From Deltaproteobacteria bacterium (lineage in GTDB: Bacteria > Desulfobacterota > Desulfuromonadia > Geobacterales > Pseudopelobacteraceae), in contig JAFLLC010000006.1 in the NCBI GenBank assembly GCA_019162745.1, positions 1 to 49,724 of the forward strand: a stretch of 49,724 nucleotides of DNA, in the 5' to 3' direction. Each line of letters opens with the position of its first letter. The stretch's first letter is position 1. Shown here piece by piece: positions 1 to 8,935 of the stretch. The notes beneath the pieces were generated by a model, which saw only the letters and a program-made list of their open reading frames with translations, was not told where the DNA came from and did no database searches. The position numbers and the translations under genes were made by a program.

Positions 1-87
1 TGGTGCCCGGAACTAGACTCGAACTAGCACACCCTTGCGAGCACAAGAACCTGAATCTTGCGTGTCTACCAATTCCACCACCCGGGC
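1..87 (-). tRNA. tRNA-Leu (anticodon CAG)
   Basis: Read on the minus strand this is a complete class II tRNA. It has a 7-bp acceptor stem (GCCCGGG paired near the 3' end), a D arm, an anticodon stem CAAGA/TCTTG around loop TTCAGGT giving anticodon CAG, a long variable arm, a T arm containing GTTCGAGTC, and an encoded CCA at the 3' end (bases 1-3). The long variable arm and the CAG anticodon identify leucine (CUG codons). The gene touches the left edge but appears whole. Confidence 0.95.
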
Positions 88-167
88 GAGTGAACTGACT
101 TCTTATCATCTCCATTTTTATATTGCAAGCAGAAAAAAACAAACCCCTGCATAAAAGCCCTAAATAC

Positions 168-196
168 TTGACAAACAGACACTCGTGGTGATATCA
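168..196 (+). promoter_or_regulatory. probable sigma-70 promoter of ndk
   Basis: A perfect -35 box TTGACA lies at 168-173. About 16-17 bases later comes a weak -10 (GATATC/ATATCA, 190-196) preceded by TG, which could act as an extended -10. It sits 40 bases upstream of ndk. The -10 is only a partial match. Confidence 0.4.
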
Positions 197-236
197 GGAG
201 TGTTCATATTTTTAGATATCTATCGGAGGAATCATC

Positions 237-650
237 ATGGAACGTACTTTCGCAATCATCAAGCCGGATGCAGTTGAGCGCAAACTGGCCGGCCAAATTC
301 TGGCAAAAATCGAAGAAAAGGGTTTCAGCATAGTCGGCATGAAAAAAATCCAGCTGACAAGGCAGCAGGCCGAAGGTTTTTACTGTGTACATAGTGAGCG
401 CCCCTTTTTCAATGACCTGTGTGCTTTCATGTCCCGCAGCCCGGTGATCGTGCTCTGTCTGGAAAAAGAAAATGCCATCGCCGACTGGCGCACCCTGATG
501 GGGGCAACAAATCCTGCTAATGCAGAGCCGGGAACAATCCGCAAGGATTTTGCTGTCAATATCGAGGAAAATTCCTCCCACGGTTCTGACGCTCCGGAAA
601 CTGCGGCTTTTGAAATCCCGTATTTCTTCAGCGCACTGGAACTGGTATAA
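237..650 (+). CDS. ndk: nucleoside diphosphate kinase
   Basis: Nucleoside diphosphate kinase moves the gamma phosphate of ATP to nucleoside diphosphates through a phosphohistidine and so balances dNTP/NTP pools in the cytoplasm. The 137-residue product has the usual family length. It begins with the typical [14 protein letters not shown] and contains the active-site stretch with His115 (SSHGSDAPE) and the nucleotide-binding region around [14 protein letters not shown]. The ATG is preceded by a good Shine-Dalgarno (GGAGG, 225-229). The gene stands alone between tRNA-Leu and a hairpin terminator shared with the convergent heme operon. Confidence 0.96.
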   Translation: MERTFAIIKPDAVERKLAGQILAKIEEKGFSIVGMKKIQLTRQQAEGFYCVHSERPFFNDLCAFMSRSPVIVLCLEKENAIADWRTLMGATNPANAEPGTIRKDFAVNIEENSSHGSDAPETAAFEIPYFFSALELV

Positions 651-675
651 CGGTACTCAACAAACCGTCGTATGC

Positions 676-710
676 AAAAAGGCCCTGCAATTGCAGGGCC
701 TTTTCTGTTT
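676..710. terminator. bidirectional hairpin terminator between ndk and cobA-hemD
   Basis: The palindrome GGCCCTGCAATTGCAGGGCC (10-bp perfect stem) is preceded by an A-run and followed by TTTTCTGTTT. It lies between the convergent ends of ndk and the cobA-hemD gene and can serve both strands. Confidence 0.85.
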
Positions 711-736
711 CAGCCACAAGAGACAAGGATGTCAAA

Positions 737-2254
737 TCAGGCGAAATGGGTTTCAAGCGCCTCAGCCAGAGCGTCAAGGGTGTATGATTCCGGCTCGATA
801 TCAACCTTGAGCCCCAGTTCACGACAGCTCTTTGAAGTAATCGGACCGATTGACGCCACAGCCACCCCCTTCAGCATATCCAGCATTAATTCTTCTCCCA
901 GCATGGCGGCAAGATTTTGGACCGTCGATGACGACGTGAATGTGATGCAGTCCACCGAGCGCTTTTCCAGAGCAAAGAGCGTCTCGGGCGGAAGCCGTTC
1001 CGGAAAGACATTGCGATACGCCACCGGACTATCCACCTGGGCCCCCATCTGTTTCAGTTCGCGGGGGATGACGTCACGCGCCTTGTCGGCGCGCGGGAAA
1101 AGGACCCGAGTATTATGCATATCCAGACGAGAGAATTCGTCAACAACGCCTTCAGCTTTATAATCGGCTGCCACCAGGTCCGGCTTTATACCGTACGAGC
1201 GAATTTCGTCGGTTGTTCTTGGCCCGACTGCACAAATCCTGCACCCTCCCAAGGCTCTGGCATCAAAGCCCAGCGTGTCCAGCCGCTGAAAAAAGAATCG
1301 CACCGCATTCACTGATGTCAGCACCACCCAATCATAACCGGACAATTCACGAATAGCCAGATCGAGCAACTGCCAGCTCAACGGTTCCACCAGGCGGATG
1401 GTAGGACATTCGAGTACCGTGGCGCCACGCGATGCCAGCCTGGCGGAAAACTCACCCGCCTGCTCGGCGGCACGGGTGACTATGATCTTTTTCCCGCAGA
1501 GTGGTTGTTTGTCAAGCCATTGCAGCTTCTCGCGCAGCGCAACCACCTCGCCGACAATCGTGACCGCCGGCGGCTTGAGGCCGCACTCTTCGGCCCGGTC
1601 GGCAATATCAGCTAACGTTCCGACCAGCACCTGCTGAAATGGGGCCGTAGCCCAGCGCACCAGGGCGACCGGTGTATCGGGTGATCTGCCATGCTCCATC
1701 ATGCGCTGCATATTGCGCCGCAGATTCGTAACTCCCATATAAAAGACCACCGTACCACACTCCAATGAAAGACGCCCCCAGTCGTTGCGTGATTCAAGCG
1801 TGTCCTTCACTTCCTGGCCGGTGACAAACGTAACAGAAACGGCAATATCGCGATGGGTAAGCGGGATGCCGGCGTATGCAGAGGCCCCTACAGCAGCGGT
1901 GACCCCGGGAACAACTTCAAAAGGGATGCCGGCGTCGCGCAGCGCCTCGCACTCTTCCCCGCCACGGCCAAACACAAAAGGATCGCCACACATCAGACGC
2001 ACGACGGCCTTTCCCTCCCTCCCCTTTGCAACCAGCAGTTTATTTATCTCATCCTGATCCTGGTTGTGACGCCCGCCGATCTTTCCGGTATATATTCGCT
2101 CGGCAGCTTCGGGGACATGGCCCAGCAGCTGTTCGTTCTCCAGATAGTCATAGACAACTACCTGTGCTTTTTTCAAACACTCTACGCCGCGCAGTGTAAT
2201 CAGGGACGGATCACCAGGGCCGGCTCCTACCAGATAAACGATGCCGTTATTCAC
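737..2254 (-). CDS. fused uroporphyrinogen-III C-methyltransferase / uroporphyrinogen-III synthase
   Basis: This bifunctional tetrapyrrole enzyme makes uroporphyrinogen III from hydroxymethylbilane and methylates it to precorrin-2 for siroheme/cobalamin. Residues about 1-245 are the SAM methyltransferase: VYLVGAGPGDP at the N-terminus, then DYLE, MCGDPFVFGRGGEE and VVPGVTAAVGA. Residues about 255-505 are a HemD-type synthase domain (KKIIVTRA near its start, FTSSSTVQN near its end). The CobA-HemD fusion is known from Geobacter relatives and Firmicutes. Its ATG overlaps the end of hemC by 8 bases, so translation is probably coupled. It is the last gene of the ccsA-like/hemA/hemC/cobA-hemD operon. 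Confidence 0.93.
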   Translation of the reverse strand: MNNGIVYLVGAGPGDPSLITLRGVECLKKAQVVVYDYLENEQLLGHVPEAAERIYTGKIGGRHNQDQDEINKLLVAKGREGKAVVRLMCGDPFVFGRGGEECEALRDAGIPFEVVPGVTAAVGASAYAGIPLTHRDIAVSVTFVTGQEVKDTLESRNDWGRLSLECGTVVFYMGVTNLRRNMQRMMEHGRSPDTPVALVRWATAPFQQVLVGTLADIADRAEECGLKPPAVTIVGEVVALREKLQWLDKQPLCGKKIIVTRAAEQAGEFSARLASRGATVLECPTIRLVEPLSWQLLDLAIRELSGYDWVVLTSVNAVRFFFQRLDTLGFDARALGGCRICAVGPRTTDEIRSYGIKPDLVAADYKAEGVVDEFSRLDMHNTRVLFPRADKARDVIPRELKQMGAQVDSPVAYRNVFPERLPPETLFALEKRSVDCITFTSSSTVQNLAAMLGEELMLDMLKGVAVASIGPITSKSCRELGLKVDIEPESYTLDALAEALETHFA

Positions 2255-3185
2255 CTATTGACCTCTGATAAACCTCTTCAAGGATCTCCTTGCCGCCTTC
2301 GGCAAGCAACTGATCAGCAAGGCGGATGCCCAGCTGCAGGCATTCAGCTACCGGGCCATTGATTTCTCCGCGAACAGAGCGCTGTCCGTCAACAGCAGCG
2401 ATGAAACCGACCAGCCGCAGCTGACCATCTCTGATCGTTCCATGTGCCGCAATCGGCACCTGGCAACCTCCCTCGCACCGTTTGAGCAGGGCTCGCTCAG
2501 CCCGGACCGCATAGCTGGTATCTGCATGATTAAAGAATGCGATTGTCTCAGTTATGACCGGATCCGCGAGATGGCATTCAATCCCCAAAGCACCCTGACC
2601 GATGGCAGGAATGGATAGCTCGACATCCAGATATTCCCCGACTCTGTCGGTGAAACCAAGCCTTTTCAGCCCGGCTGCAGCCAGAATAACTGCGTCCAGG
2701 TTGTCTTCATCAAGTTTTCTGATGCGGGTTTCTACGTTGCCGCGAACCATAACCATCTGCAGATCCGGACGAATTTTGAGGAGCTGGGCTTGTCGGCGCA
2801 GCGCACTGGTGCCGATGCGGGCGCCCTGTGGCAGATCTGCAAAACGCACATTTCGGGAGATCACGGCATCACGCGGATCTTCGCGCTCGGTAATACAATG
2901 CAGCCCCAAACCTTCCGGAAAGTAGGTCGGCACATCCTTCATGCTGTGTACGGCGATATCGATCTCACCCCGCAGCATCGCCTCTTCAATCTCCTTGACG
3001 AACAGTCCTTTGCCGCCAACCTCTGCAAGGGGCACATCGAGGATCTTGTCGCCGATCGTCTTGATTTTGGTTATCGTGACTTCCATGTCCGGGTAACGCT
3101 TCTCAAGTTCTGATCTTACCCAGTTGGCCTGCCAGAGAGCCAGCTGACTGGCACGTGTTCCGATACGTAACTGTTTGGGGGGCAT
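2247..3185 (-). CDS. hemC: hydroxymethylbilane synthase (porphobilinogen deaminase)
   Basis: HemC joins four porphobilinogens into hydroxymethylbilane on a covalently bound dipyrromethane primer. The 312-residue product starts MPPKQLRIGTRASQLALWQ. It has the conserved AVHSMKDVP loop, the RGNVETR segment and the cofactor-attachment cysteine in GGCQVP. I chose the ATG at 3185 because GGAGA lies 7 bases upstream; two in-frame ATGs (3197, 3206) lack a ribosome site. It sits between hemA (44 bases upstream of this start) and cobA-hemD (overlapping). Confidence 0.94.
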   Translation of the reverse strand: MPPKQLRIGTRASQLALWQANWVRSELEKRYPDMEVTITKIKTIGDKILDVPLAEVGGKGLFVKEIEEAMLRGEIDIAVHSMKDVPTYFPEGLGLHCITEREDPRDAVISRNVRFADLPQGARIGTSALRRQAQLLKIRPDLQMVMVRGNVETRIRKLDEDNLDAVILAAAGLKRLGFTDRVGEYLDVELSIPAIGQGALGIECHLADPVITETIAFFNHADTSYAVRAERALLKRCEGGCQVPIAAHGTIRDGQLRLVGFIAAVDGQRSVRGEINGPVAECLQLGIRLADQLLAEGGKEILEEVYQRSIGE

Positions 3186-3229
3186 ACTGTTCTCCATTTC
3201 TCTCATAATTAGTCGTCAAGTCGGCACTA

Positions 3230-4534
3230 CTATTCTTCCAGTTCCAGCTCTTCATTGTCATGCGGCAAGGCTTCCAGTTGAAACAGCTGACGCAGTGCAT
3301 CGACATACAAATCAACACGTCCACCCTGGCCGGCCTGTTTCAGTGCCGCTGTGGGGGAGTGGAGCAATTTGTTCATCATGGCCATGGTAAGCGCTTCCAG
3401 CCGCCTTTCTGCATCGGGAGTCAACTCCTCCTTCCATCCGGTTATGGTCTTATCCAGTTCAGCCCTGCGTATTTCGTCAAACCGGTTTCTCAGGGCGACT
3501 ATGGTTGGCGTCACTTCCAGTGTCGAAAGCCATTTATGGAACTGACCTATCTCCTGATTTATTATCTGCTCGGCTTTTTCAGCCTCCAAACTGCGCTGGG
3601 CAAGATTAGCCTGAATTATCTCCTGCAGATGATCAACGGTGAAGAGATAAGCGTTTTCAATCGCGTCCACCTTGGGGTCTATATCACGAGGCACCGCTAT
3701 GTCAATGAAGAAAACCGGCCTGAAGCGGCGCCGCTTGAGGACCTCTTTGACGTCTTGCGGGCCGATGATACAATGCGGAGCTCCGGTGGACGACAGGACA
3801 ATATCGGCACGATGGAGGTGTTCCAGGAACGACTCAAAACGGACCGCCTCGCCACCAAATTCTTCTGCAAGCTTCTCTGCGCGCTCAAAGGTACGGTTGG
3901 TAACCATTACCCCTTTGGCGCCGCTGTTAAGGAAGTGTTTGGCAGCCAGTTCGCACATTTCTCCGGCACCGATCAGCATGACGGTCTTGTCGGAGAGATC
4001 CCCCAGAATTTTTTTGGCCAGCTCCACGGCGGCAAACGCGACCGAAACGGCGGAAGACGCGATCCTGGTTTCAGTCCGCACCCGCTTGGCAACTGAAAAT
4101 GCTTTGTGAAGAAAGCGATTGAGAATAATTCCTGAAGATTTGAATTCAGCAGCGTAGCCGTAGGAAGTTTTGATCTGCCCCAGGATCTGCGGTTCGCCAA
4201 TGATCATTGAATCCAGACTGGAAGCCACCCGGAATACGTGGCGGATAGCAGCTTCAGCATGATAACTGTACAGGTGCGGTTCAAGTACTTCAAATGGCAG
4301 ATGGTGATACTCGGCCATAAAACGCTTGATGCGGGCTATACCGCCGGCAATATCACGGGTTGTGGCATAAATCTCGACCCTGTTGCAGGTAGAGACAATC
4401 ACCCCCTCAATAATTCCCTCCAGCCTGATCAATTCACCGAGCGGTTTTTCAATCTGGTTGGGAGAAAAAGCCACCTTTTCGCGTATCTCAACTGCAGCAG
4501 TTTTGTGAGAGAGGCCAACAACAATGATATTCAT
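3230..4534 (-). CDS. hemA: glutamyl-tRNA reductase
   Basis: HemA is the first committed enzyme of C5 tetrapyrrole synthesis: NADPH reduction of glutamyl-tRNA to glutamate-1-semialdehyde. The 434-residue product has the N-terminal GLSHKTA motif, catalytic Cys50 in [10 protein letters not shown], the [10 protein letters not shown] segment, an NADP-binding Rossmann motif ([14 protein letters not shown]) and a helical C-terminal dimerisation domain. It lies directly upstream of hemC and downstream of a cytochrome c assembly gene, which suggests heme supply is tuned to c-type cytochrome maturation. That arrangement suits a cytochrome-rich Geobacteraceae organism. Confidence 0.96.
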   Translation of the reverse strand: MNIIVVGLSHKTAAVEIREKVAFSPNQIEKPLGELIRLEGIIEGVIVSTCNRVEIYATTRDIAGGIARIKRFMAEYHHLPFEVLEPHLYSYHAEAAIRHVFRVASSLDSMIIGEPQILGQIKTSYGYAAEFKSSGIILNRFLHKAFSVAKRVRTETRIASSAVSVAFAAVELAKKILGDLSDKTVMLIGAGEMCELAAKHFLNSGAKGVMVTNRTFERAEKLAEEFGGEAVRFESFLEHLHRADIVLSSTGAPHCIIGPQDVKEVLKRRRFRPVFFIDIAVPRDIDPKVDAIENAYLFTVDHLQEIIQANLAQRSLEAEKAEQIINQEIGQFHKWLSTLEVTPTIVALRNRFDEIRRAELDKTITGWKEELTPDAERRLEALTMAMMNKLLHSPTAALKQAGQGGRVDLYVDALRQLFQLEALPHDNEELELEE

Positions 4535-4579
4535 GAGTGGGAACAGTCCATGGTATTTATATAATTACTGATAGCATGG

Positions 4580-5380
4580 CTACCAGGTGATACTGTGCTT
4601 CATGGCGAAAAATGTGAATAAGATCACGATGAAACCGAGGATTGAAAGTATTGCGGCATGCTTGCCGCGCCAGCCGATGGTAAGGCGACCATGCAGGAGC
4701 GCCGCATAGATCAGCCAGATAATCAGCGACCAGGTCTGTTTACGGTCCCATACCCAGTAGCTTCCCATCGCCTTTTCTGACCAGATGGATCCGGATATGA
4801 TGGCAAATGTTAACAACGGAAAACCAACTGTCAGGCAGCGGTAACTGATTTCGTCCATTGTTTCCAATGAAGGAAGCTTCTGAAAGAGTGCGCCTAACCG
4901 CTTGGTTTTCAGGAAATAATTCTGGATCAGGTACATAACGGCAACCCCTGCGGCAATGGTGAAACAGGCATAACTGACAAAAGCCAGCAGTGCGTGAAAC
5001 CAGAACCAGTTGCTCTGCAGAACAGGGTGGAGCTGGCGCACCTCTCCGTGCAGAGTGCTTGAGGCGATCAGCATCATCAGGGCAACAGGGACCATAAAAG
5101 AGCCGAGCGTCGTTACCTTGTATTTGCGTTCGAAAAAGATGAAAGCCCCAACTATAGCGAGACTAAAAAAAGACAGTGATTCCTGCATGTTGGTGAGTGG
5201 CAGATATTTTATCTTGCTAGCCAGATGGATTGTAGAGAGCAGATGTGCAGTGAAACCGGCTGCCAGTATGCGACCAGCCCAGAGTGTCAGCCACGGAGAC
5301 GTGCGCAGCAGGCAGGCAAGATATGCAAAAGTAGCGCAGCCATACAAAGCCACTGTCAGAAAAAAGAACATATGTGTCAT
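4580..5380 (-). CDS. CcsA/HemX-like cytochrome c assembly membrane protein
   Basis: This is a polytopic membrane protein of the CcmC/CcsA/HemX superfamily, 266 residues, with about eight hydrophobic segments. The tryptophan-rich WWD-type heme-handling motif appears as GSYWVWDRKQTWSLI near residue 213, with membrane histidines in the flanking helices. Family members carry heme across the membrane or, as HemX, modulate HemA. It heads the hem operon, 45 bases before hemA. The ATG at 5380 has AAGGA upstream; an upstream in-frame extension is less likely. The sequence alone does not decide between System II heme export and HemX-type regulation. Confidence 0.88.
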   Translation of the reverse strand: MTHMFFFLTVALYGCATFAYLACLLRTSPWLTLWAGRILAAGFTAHLLSTIHLASKIKYLPLTNMQESLSFFSLAIVGAFIFFERKYKVTTLGSFMVPVALMMLIASSTLHGEVRQLHPVLQSNWFWFHALLAFVSYACFTIAAGVAVMYLIQNYFLKTKRLGALFQKLPSLETMDEISYRCLTVGFPLLTFAIISGSIWSEKAMGSYWVWDRKQTWSLIIWLIYAALLHGRLTIGWRGKHAAILSILGFIVILFTFFAMKHSITW

Positions 5381-5678
5381 GGCAATGATTCCTTGCGTTC
5401 GGTAATCTCGGCGAGCAAACAACTGGGAAACGAGCGTAAAACCTGCTTATTGTATGTACTGAACCCCCGGTTCGTCAATAGCTTTTCTCGTTCTACGGCA
5501 GGCTGATCAATAATGACCCCCTATCTGGTGGGCAACAGTGCCGCCACGCCCCTGCTACCTACTTTTCAACGTTGTGGGCAAAGAATATGAGTCGGACCGT
5601 CAAACGTTTGCTCTTGATTTTTCCAGCGTCTAGTATATCATTCGAAAGAATTTATATTAATCCAAAGGAGAACTACAG

Positions 5679-6008
5679 ATGGCGAGTGAAAATGTAATAG
5701 CTTTTACCGATGCAAATTTTGACCGTGAGGTGTTACAGTCCGAAATTCCGGTCCTTGTTGATTTTTGGGCTACCTGGTGCGCACCCTGCAAGGCGATTGC
5801 ACCTCTTATCGATACCATTGCTGATGAATATGCCGGAAAAGTTAAAGTCGGCAAGGTAAATGTTGATGAAAACCAGGCCACTCCAGGCAAATATGGTGTA
5901 AGAGGCATCCCTACCATCATTTTGTTCAAGAATGGCGCTGTGCTTGACCAGGTTGTCGGAGCGGTACCAAAATCGCAACTTGACGCACTGATCGCCAAAG
6001 CACTTTAG
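5679..6008 (+). CDS. trxA: thioredoxin
   Basis: Small cytoplasmic disulfide reductase of 109 residues. The thioredoxin fold is clear: [18 protein letters not shown] with redox cysteines at 34 and 37, the cis-proline loop RGIPTI, and a final FKNGA..DQVVGA strand. The active site is WCAPC rather than the commonest WCGPC. The ATG has a strong AAGGAG site 9-10 bases upstream. A TlpA/ResA-like gene follows after only five bases, so the two are probably co-transcribed. Confidence 0.95.
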   Translation: MASENVIAFTDANFDREVLQSEIPVLVDFWATWCAPCKAIAPLIDTIADEYAGKVKVGKVNVDENQATPGKYGVRGIPTIILFKNGAVLDQVVGAVPKSQLDALIAKAL

Positions 6009-6013
6009 ACGCG

Positions 6014-6532
6014 GTGAGGATAAAATCAGTTTTACTGAAAATGCTGCTGGTCATCATGGCCGCATCATTCCTGACCGCCCCCGGTCCGGTTGATGCGGCT
6101 CCCCGCCAAGGACAATCCGTGCCTGACTTCAAGGTAATCTCCACCTCAGGGCAGGCAATATCGCAGGAAAATTATCGAGGTTATGTGCTGGTAATTGATT
6201 TTTTTGCAACCTGGTGTTCGCCCTGCCGTCAGTCTATCCCCCATCTGATCGGGTTGAACCGCGAGTATGGCGGGCAAGGTCTTCAGATACTCGGAATGAG
6301 TTTGGATGAGGATGGGGAACGGGCGATCAAGGTTTTTACTGATGAGTTCCGGATTAATTATCCACTTGCATTAGCTGGAGGTTCCACTGCTGCTGATTTT
6401 AGTGTCAGATCAGTGCCGGTCATGTACCTGGTCGATAAAAAAGGGAAAATTGCAGAAGTGTATCGCGGGTATACAGATGATATGGGGCGATCAATGGAGC
6501 AGTCGATCAAGCGCCTTCTGGCAGAGAAGTGA
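6014..6532 (+). CDS. exported TlpA/ResA-like thiol-disulfide oxidoreductase
   Basis: This is a 172-residue thioredoxin-fold protein with an N-terminal signal or anchor (residues about 7-28, ending in a PVDAAP-type cleavage region), so the domain should lie in the periplasm. The redox site is WCSPC (Cys68, Cys71), followed by ESIP-like QSIPHL as in TlpA/ResA proteins that reduce apocytochrome c or other envelope thiols. The start is GTG at 6014, close behind trxA. The neighbouring hem and ccsA-like genes make a role in cytochrome c maturation reasonable. Its tail overlaps the convergent truA by about 26 bases. Confidence 0.88.
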   Translation: MRIKSVLLKMLLVIMAASFLTAPGPVDAAPRQGQSVPDFKVISTSGQAISQENYRGYVLVIDFFATWCSPCRQSIPHLIGLNREYGGQGLQILGMSLDEDGERAIKVFTDEFRINYPLALAGGSTAADFSVRSVPVMYLVDKKGKIAEVYRGYTDDMGRSMEQSIKRLLAEK

Positions 6533-7274
6533 ATTCATCAGGGTAAACCACCTGTATCAAGCATAACCCGCAGGCCGGAGCGGTGCTGCCGGCCTCTTTT
6601 CTATCACCCCTCTGCAGCAGCCTGTCTATATCTGCCGGCGTAAAACGTCCCTTTCCGATATCAACGAGTGTGCCGACCATTACGCGCACCATGTTTTTGA
6701 GAAATCCGCCACCGGTAACATCTACGGTAATACGTGCGCCCCGCCTGGTGATACGGACGGAATCTATCCGCCTTACCGTGGTCTTGGCAACACAATTAGA
6801 GGCGCGAAACGCGGCAAAATCATGACAGCCGACAAAACGTGATGCCCCCTCCTGCATTGCAGCAAGATCGAGCGACTCCCGGACCTGCCAGCTGTAAAGG
6901 CGGTCAAGTGGCGCACGAACCGATGAATTGAGGATGGTATAACGATAATGCTTGGCATGGGCCATGGTAATCGGCTTGAATCCATCCGGTACAATGCGGG
7001 CGTCCTGAATGGCAACATCAGCGGGAAGAAAACGGTTCGCACCCTCCACATAAGCCCGCAACGGCAGGTCCCGTTCCGTACTGAAGGAGGCCGCCATGGC
7101 ACGGGCATGCACACCGGCATCAGTCCGGCCCGAAGAACGGACCTGCACGCGCTCCCCCAGCAGCTTCATAAATGCATCCTCAACAACCTGCTGTACCGCC
7201 AGGCCGTTCGGTTGCACCTGCCAGCCCGAATATTTCGTGCCGTCGTAGGAAATTGTCAATAATATCGTCGGCAC
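6507..7274 (-). CDS. truA: tRNA pseudouridine(38-40) synthase
   Basis: TruA converts uridines 38-40 of the tRNA anticodon stem-loop to pseudouridine. The 255-residue product has the N-terminal SYDGTKYSGWQ, the catalytic aspartate in GRTDAGVHA, and later NMVRVMVGTL. I chose the GTG at 7274, which reads VPTILLTISYDG and matches the usual short family N-terminus, one base after the hslO stop; a TTG at 7307 would add 11 residues. It is translationally linked to hslO. Confidence 0.93.
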   Translation of the reverse strand: MPTILLTISYDGTKYSGWQVQPNGLAVQQVVEDAFMKLLGERVQVRSSGRTDAGVHARAMAASFSTERDLPLRAYVEGANRFLPADVAIQDARIVPDGFKPITMAHAKHYRYTILNSSVRAPLDRLYSWQVRESLDLAAMQEGASRFVGCHDFAAFRASNCVAKTTVRRIDSVRITRRGARITVDVTGGGFLKNMVRVMVGTLVDIGKGRFTPADIDRLLQRGDRKEAGSTAPACGLCLIQVVYPDEFTSLPEGA

Positions 7275-7275
7275 G

Positions 7276-8166
7276 CTAGCGACCTGATTTTTCTTGAGTC
7301 TGGGCAATCAATTTGTCCAGTTCCGCTGAATCCAGATGGTATGTTTTACGGCAGAATTCGCAGGTCACTTCGGCACCGCTCTCCTGTGAACGCATATCCT
7401 GCAATTCCAGGCTTCCCAGAGTAAGAAGAGCCCGCTCCACCTTTTCCTTCCCGCACCCGCAGCGGAAAAAAATGTCATGCGATTCAAGGATTGTATAAGG
7501 TATCTCGCCAAAAAGCTCCCGGATGACACCCTCGGCGCCCCCATCTTCAAGCAGTCCTGTTAATGGCGGCAGCGCCGCAATATGTGCCATAACTTTATCA
7601 ATCTCAACGTCATCTGCCTTTGGCAGTGCCTGGACGAGGAACCCGCCACAGACCGCAACCCCCCCATCATCGGCAAGGGTTGCACCCAAGCCGACTGCGG
7701 AAGGGGTCTGTTCTGAGTCAGCCAGATAATAGGCCAGATCCTCGCCGATCTCACTGCTGACCAACTGCACAACACCCTGATAAGGCTGCCCACCGGTGCC
7801 GAGATCCTTTGAAACAGTCAGGAAACCTGCCCTGCCGATCAGTCCCGCTACATCCCATTTCCCATTCACCGTTTCAAGGTCGGCGGCCGGATTTCCAGCA
7901 CAGCCGCGAACCGCCCCGTCACTGTCCGCTTCAATAATCATTTTGCGTAGCGGACCATTCCCCTCAAACTTGAGGGCGGTCCGCTGGCCATCCTTGAGAA
8001 GGGCTCCCATCAAAGCTCCACCCGCAAGACCACGGGAAAGAGCAATACTTGCCGTCGGTGATGCCTGTTGGAGGGTGCAGATTTCACGCGCCAGCAAACT
8101 TGCATTGCACACAAGCACCCTGATGCCGCCTGACAGACATAACGCCCGAACTATCTGATCAGCCAT
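7276..8166 (-). CDS. hslO: redox-regulated chaperone Hsp33
   Basis: Hsp33 is a cytoplasmic holdase switched on by oxidative unfolding of a C-terminal zinc centre. The 296-residue product has the expected length and carries all four zinc cysteines: CxC at 236/238 (FFRCGCGKEK) and CxxC at 269/272 (CEFC). The N-terminal domain is typical (SRGLAGGALMGALLK, LKFEGNGPLRKM). It is followed directly by truA. Confidence 0.95.
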   Translation of the reverse strand: MADQIVRALCLSGGIRVLVCNASLLAREICTLQQASPTASIALSRGLAGGALMGALLKDGQRTALKFEGNGPLRKMIIEADSDGAVRGCAGNPAADLETVNGKWDVAGLIGRAGFLTVSKDLGTGGQPYQGVVQLVSSEIGEDLAYYLADSEQTPSAVGLGATLADDGGVAVCGGFLVQALPKADDVEIDKVMAHIAALPPLTGLLEDGGAEGVIRELFGEIPYTILESHDIFFRCGCGKEKVERALLTLGSLELQDMRSQESGAEVTCEFCRKTYHLDSAELDKLIAQTQEKSGR

Positions 8167-8247
8167 ATTTTTATGGTACCCCTTTTAGTAAATTAAAAAT
8201 ATTCCGCAAGTTGCTAACGGCATCCCGCACTATACTACTGCTGCGGA

Positions 8248-8273
8248 CACAAAAAAAGCCGCATCTTACGATG
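8248..8273 (+). repeat. left att-like copy of 26-bp direct repeat
   Basis: Copy of the terminator half-site found at 9803-9828, with one mismatch (a instead of t at base 21). It cannot fold into the hairpin because the sequence after it (actgcctaa) is unrelated to the terminator's second arm, so it is best explained as an integration scar. Confidence 0.7.
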
Positions 8274-8646
8274 ACTGCCTAATGAGATTACATAAGACTT
8301 TACAGGCTTTTTTTGACTACATCTGACTACGCGCCGCATCGTGCTGTCTGCATAATAAGTTATATGGTTCTGGATGTATAGCGATAACCCCGGGATCAAA
8401 AAGAGAAAGCCGCCTCCTGACCTGGAAAGTGGCTTTTAGAATAGGCTGCTAGAGCTTCACTCCTCTGATAGCGAATGGATACGCGGCCTTCCTGTTATCG
8501 GGAAGCACCGGACCCCGGCACTTCTACTGATATAAATCAGCACCCCTTCTACCCTGGGTCCAATTTTTCAGGAGAAAAGAACCTGCTTACTTTGTCAACG
8601 TACACCTGGTACTATCCCTCATTAACAATCAATCCCGATATTTTCC

Positions 8647-8680
8647 TTGACATGGTACTAGTAAATGGTACCATATCACC
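8647..8680 (+). promoter_or_regulatory. hicAB promoter with palindromic operator, apparently leaderless
   Basis: TTGACA (8647-8652), a 16-base spacer and TACCAT (8669-8674) form a good promoter whose expected start falls at or within a base or two of the hicA ATG (8681). No Shine-Dalgarno precedes the ATG. The promoter overlaps ATGGTAC at 8652-8658 and the perfect palindrome ATGGTACCAT at 8665-8674, a likely operator for the ribbon-helix-helix domain of HicB. Confidence 0.6.
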
Positions 8681-8935
8681 ATGAAACGAAAATACTCAAA
8701 GACGTTGGAATTGATCTTTCACCGGCCAGTATCCGGCAACATCAAATGGAAGGAGATTGAGGCGTTTCTGATCTCGCTTGGAGCTGAAACGATTGAGCGC
8801 GAGGGATCACGTCTGGAAATATGTCTCTTTGGCGTGGTGAAGGTGTTTCATCGGCCTCATCCATCGCCAGACACGGATAAAGGTGCTGTATCGTCAATCA
8901 GAAAATGGCTTGAAGAGAATGGGGTGATACCATGA
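8681..8935 (+). CDS. hicA: HicA-family mRNA interferase toxin
   Basis: HicA toxins are small RNases with a dsRNA-binding-like fold that cleave mRNA until bound by HicB. The 84-residue product matches the longer HicA subfamily: KTLELIFHRPVSGNIKW, LGAETIEREGSR, then VFHRPHPSPDTDKGAVSSI with the conserved histidines, ending SIRKWLEENGVIP. It overlaps hicB by four bases (ATGA), as is typical for coupled toxin-antitoxin genes. It is cargo of the small integrative element. Confidence 0.93.
   Translation: MKRKYSKTLELIFHRPVSGNIKWKEIEAFLISLGAETIEREGSRLEICLFGVVKVFHRPHPSPDTDKGAVSSIRKWLEENGVIP

Larger units (their letters stand above)
8167..8680. other. 514-base gene-free stretch at the left edge of the hicAB element
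   Basis: The first 80 bases are the hslO upstream region. The left 26-bp att-like repeat lies at 8248-8273 (listed separately). A weak terminator-like hairpin AAAGCCGC..GTGGCTTTT lies near 8406-8437. The rest up to the hicA promoter at 8647 shows no recognisable coding sequence; a 69-codon open frame at 8475-8684 has no ribosome site or recognisable protein. Confidence 0.5.

Noticed and set aside
8475-8684. 69-codon rightward frame before hicA
   Set aside because: It overlaps the hicA promoter and operator, has no ribosome site, and reads like no known protein.
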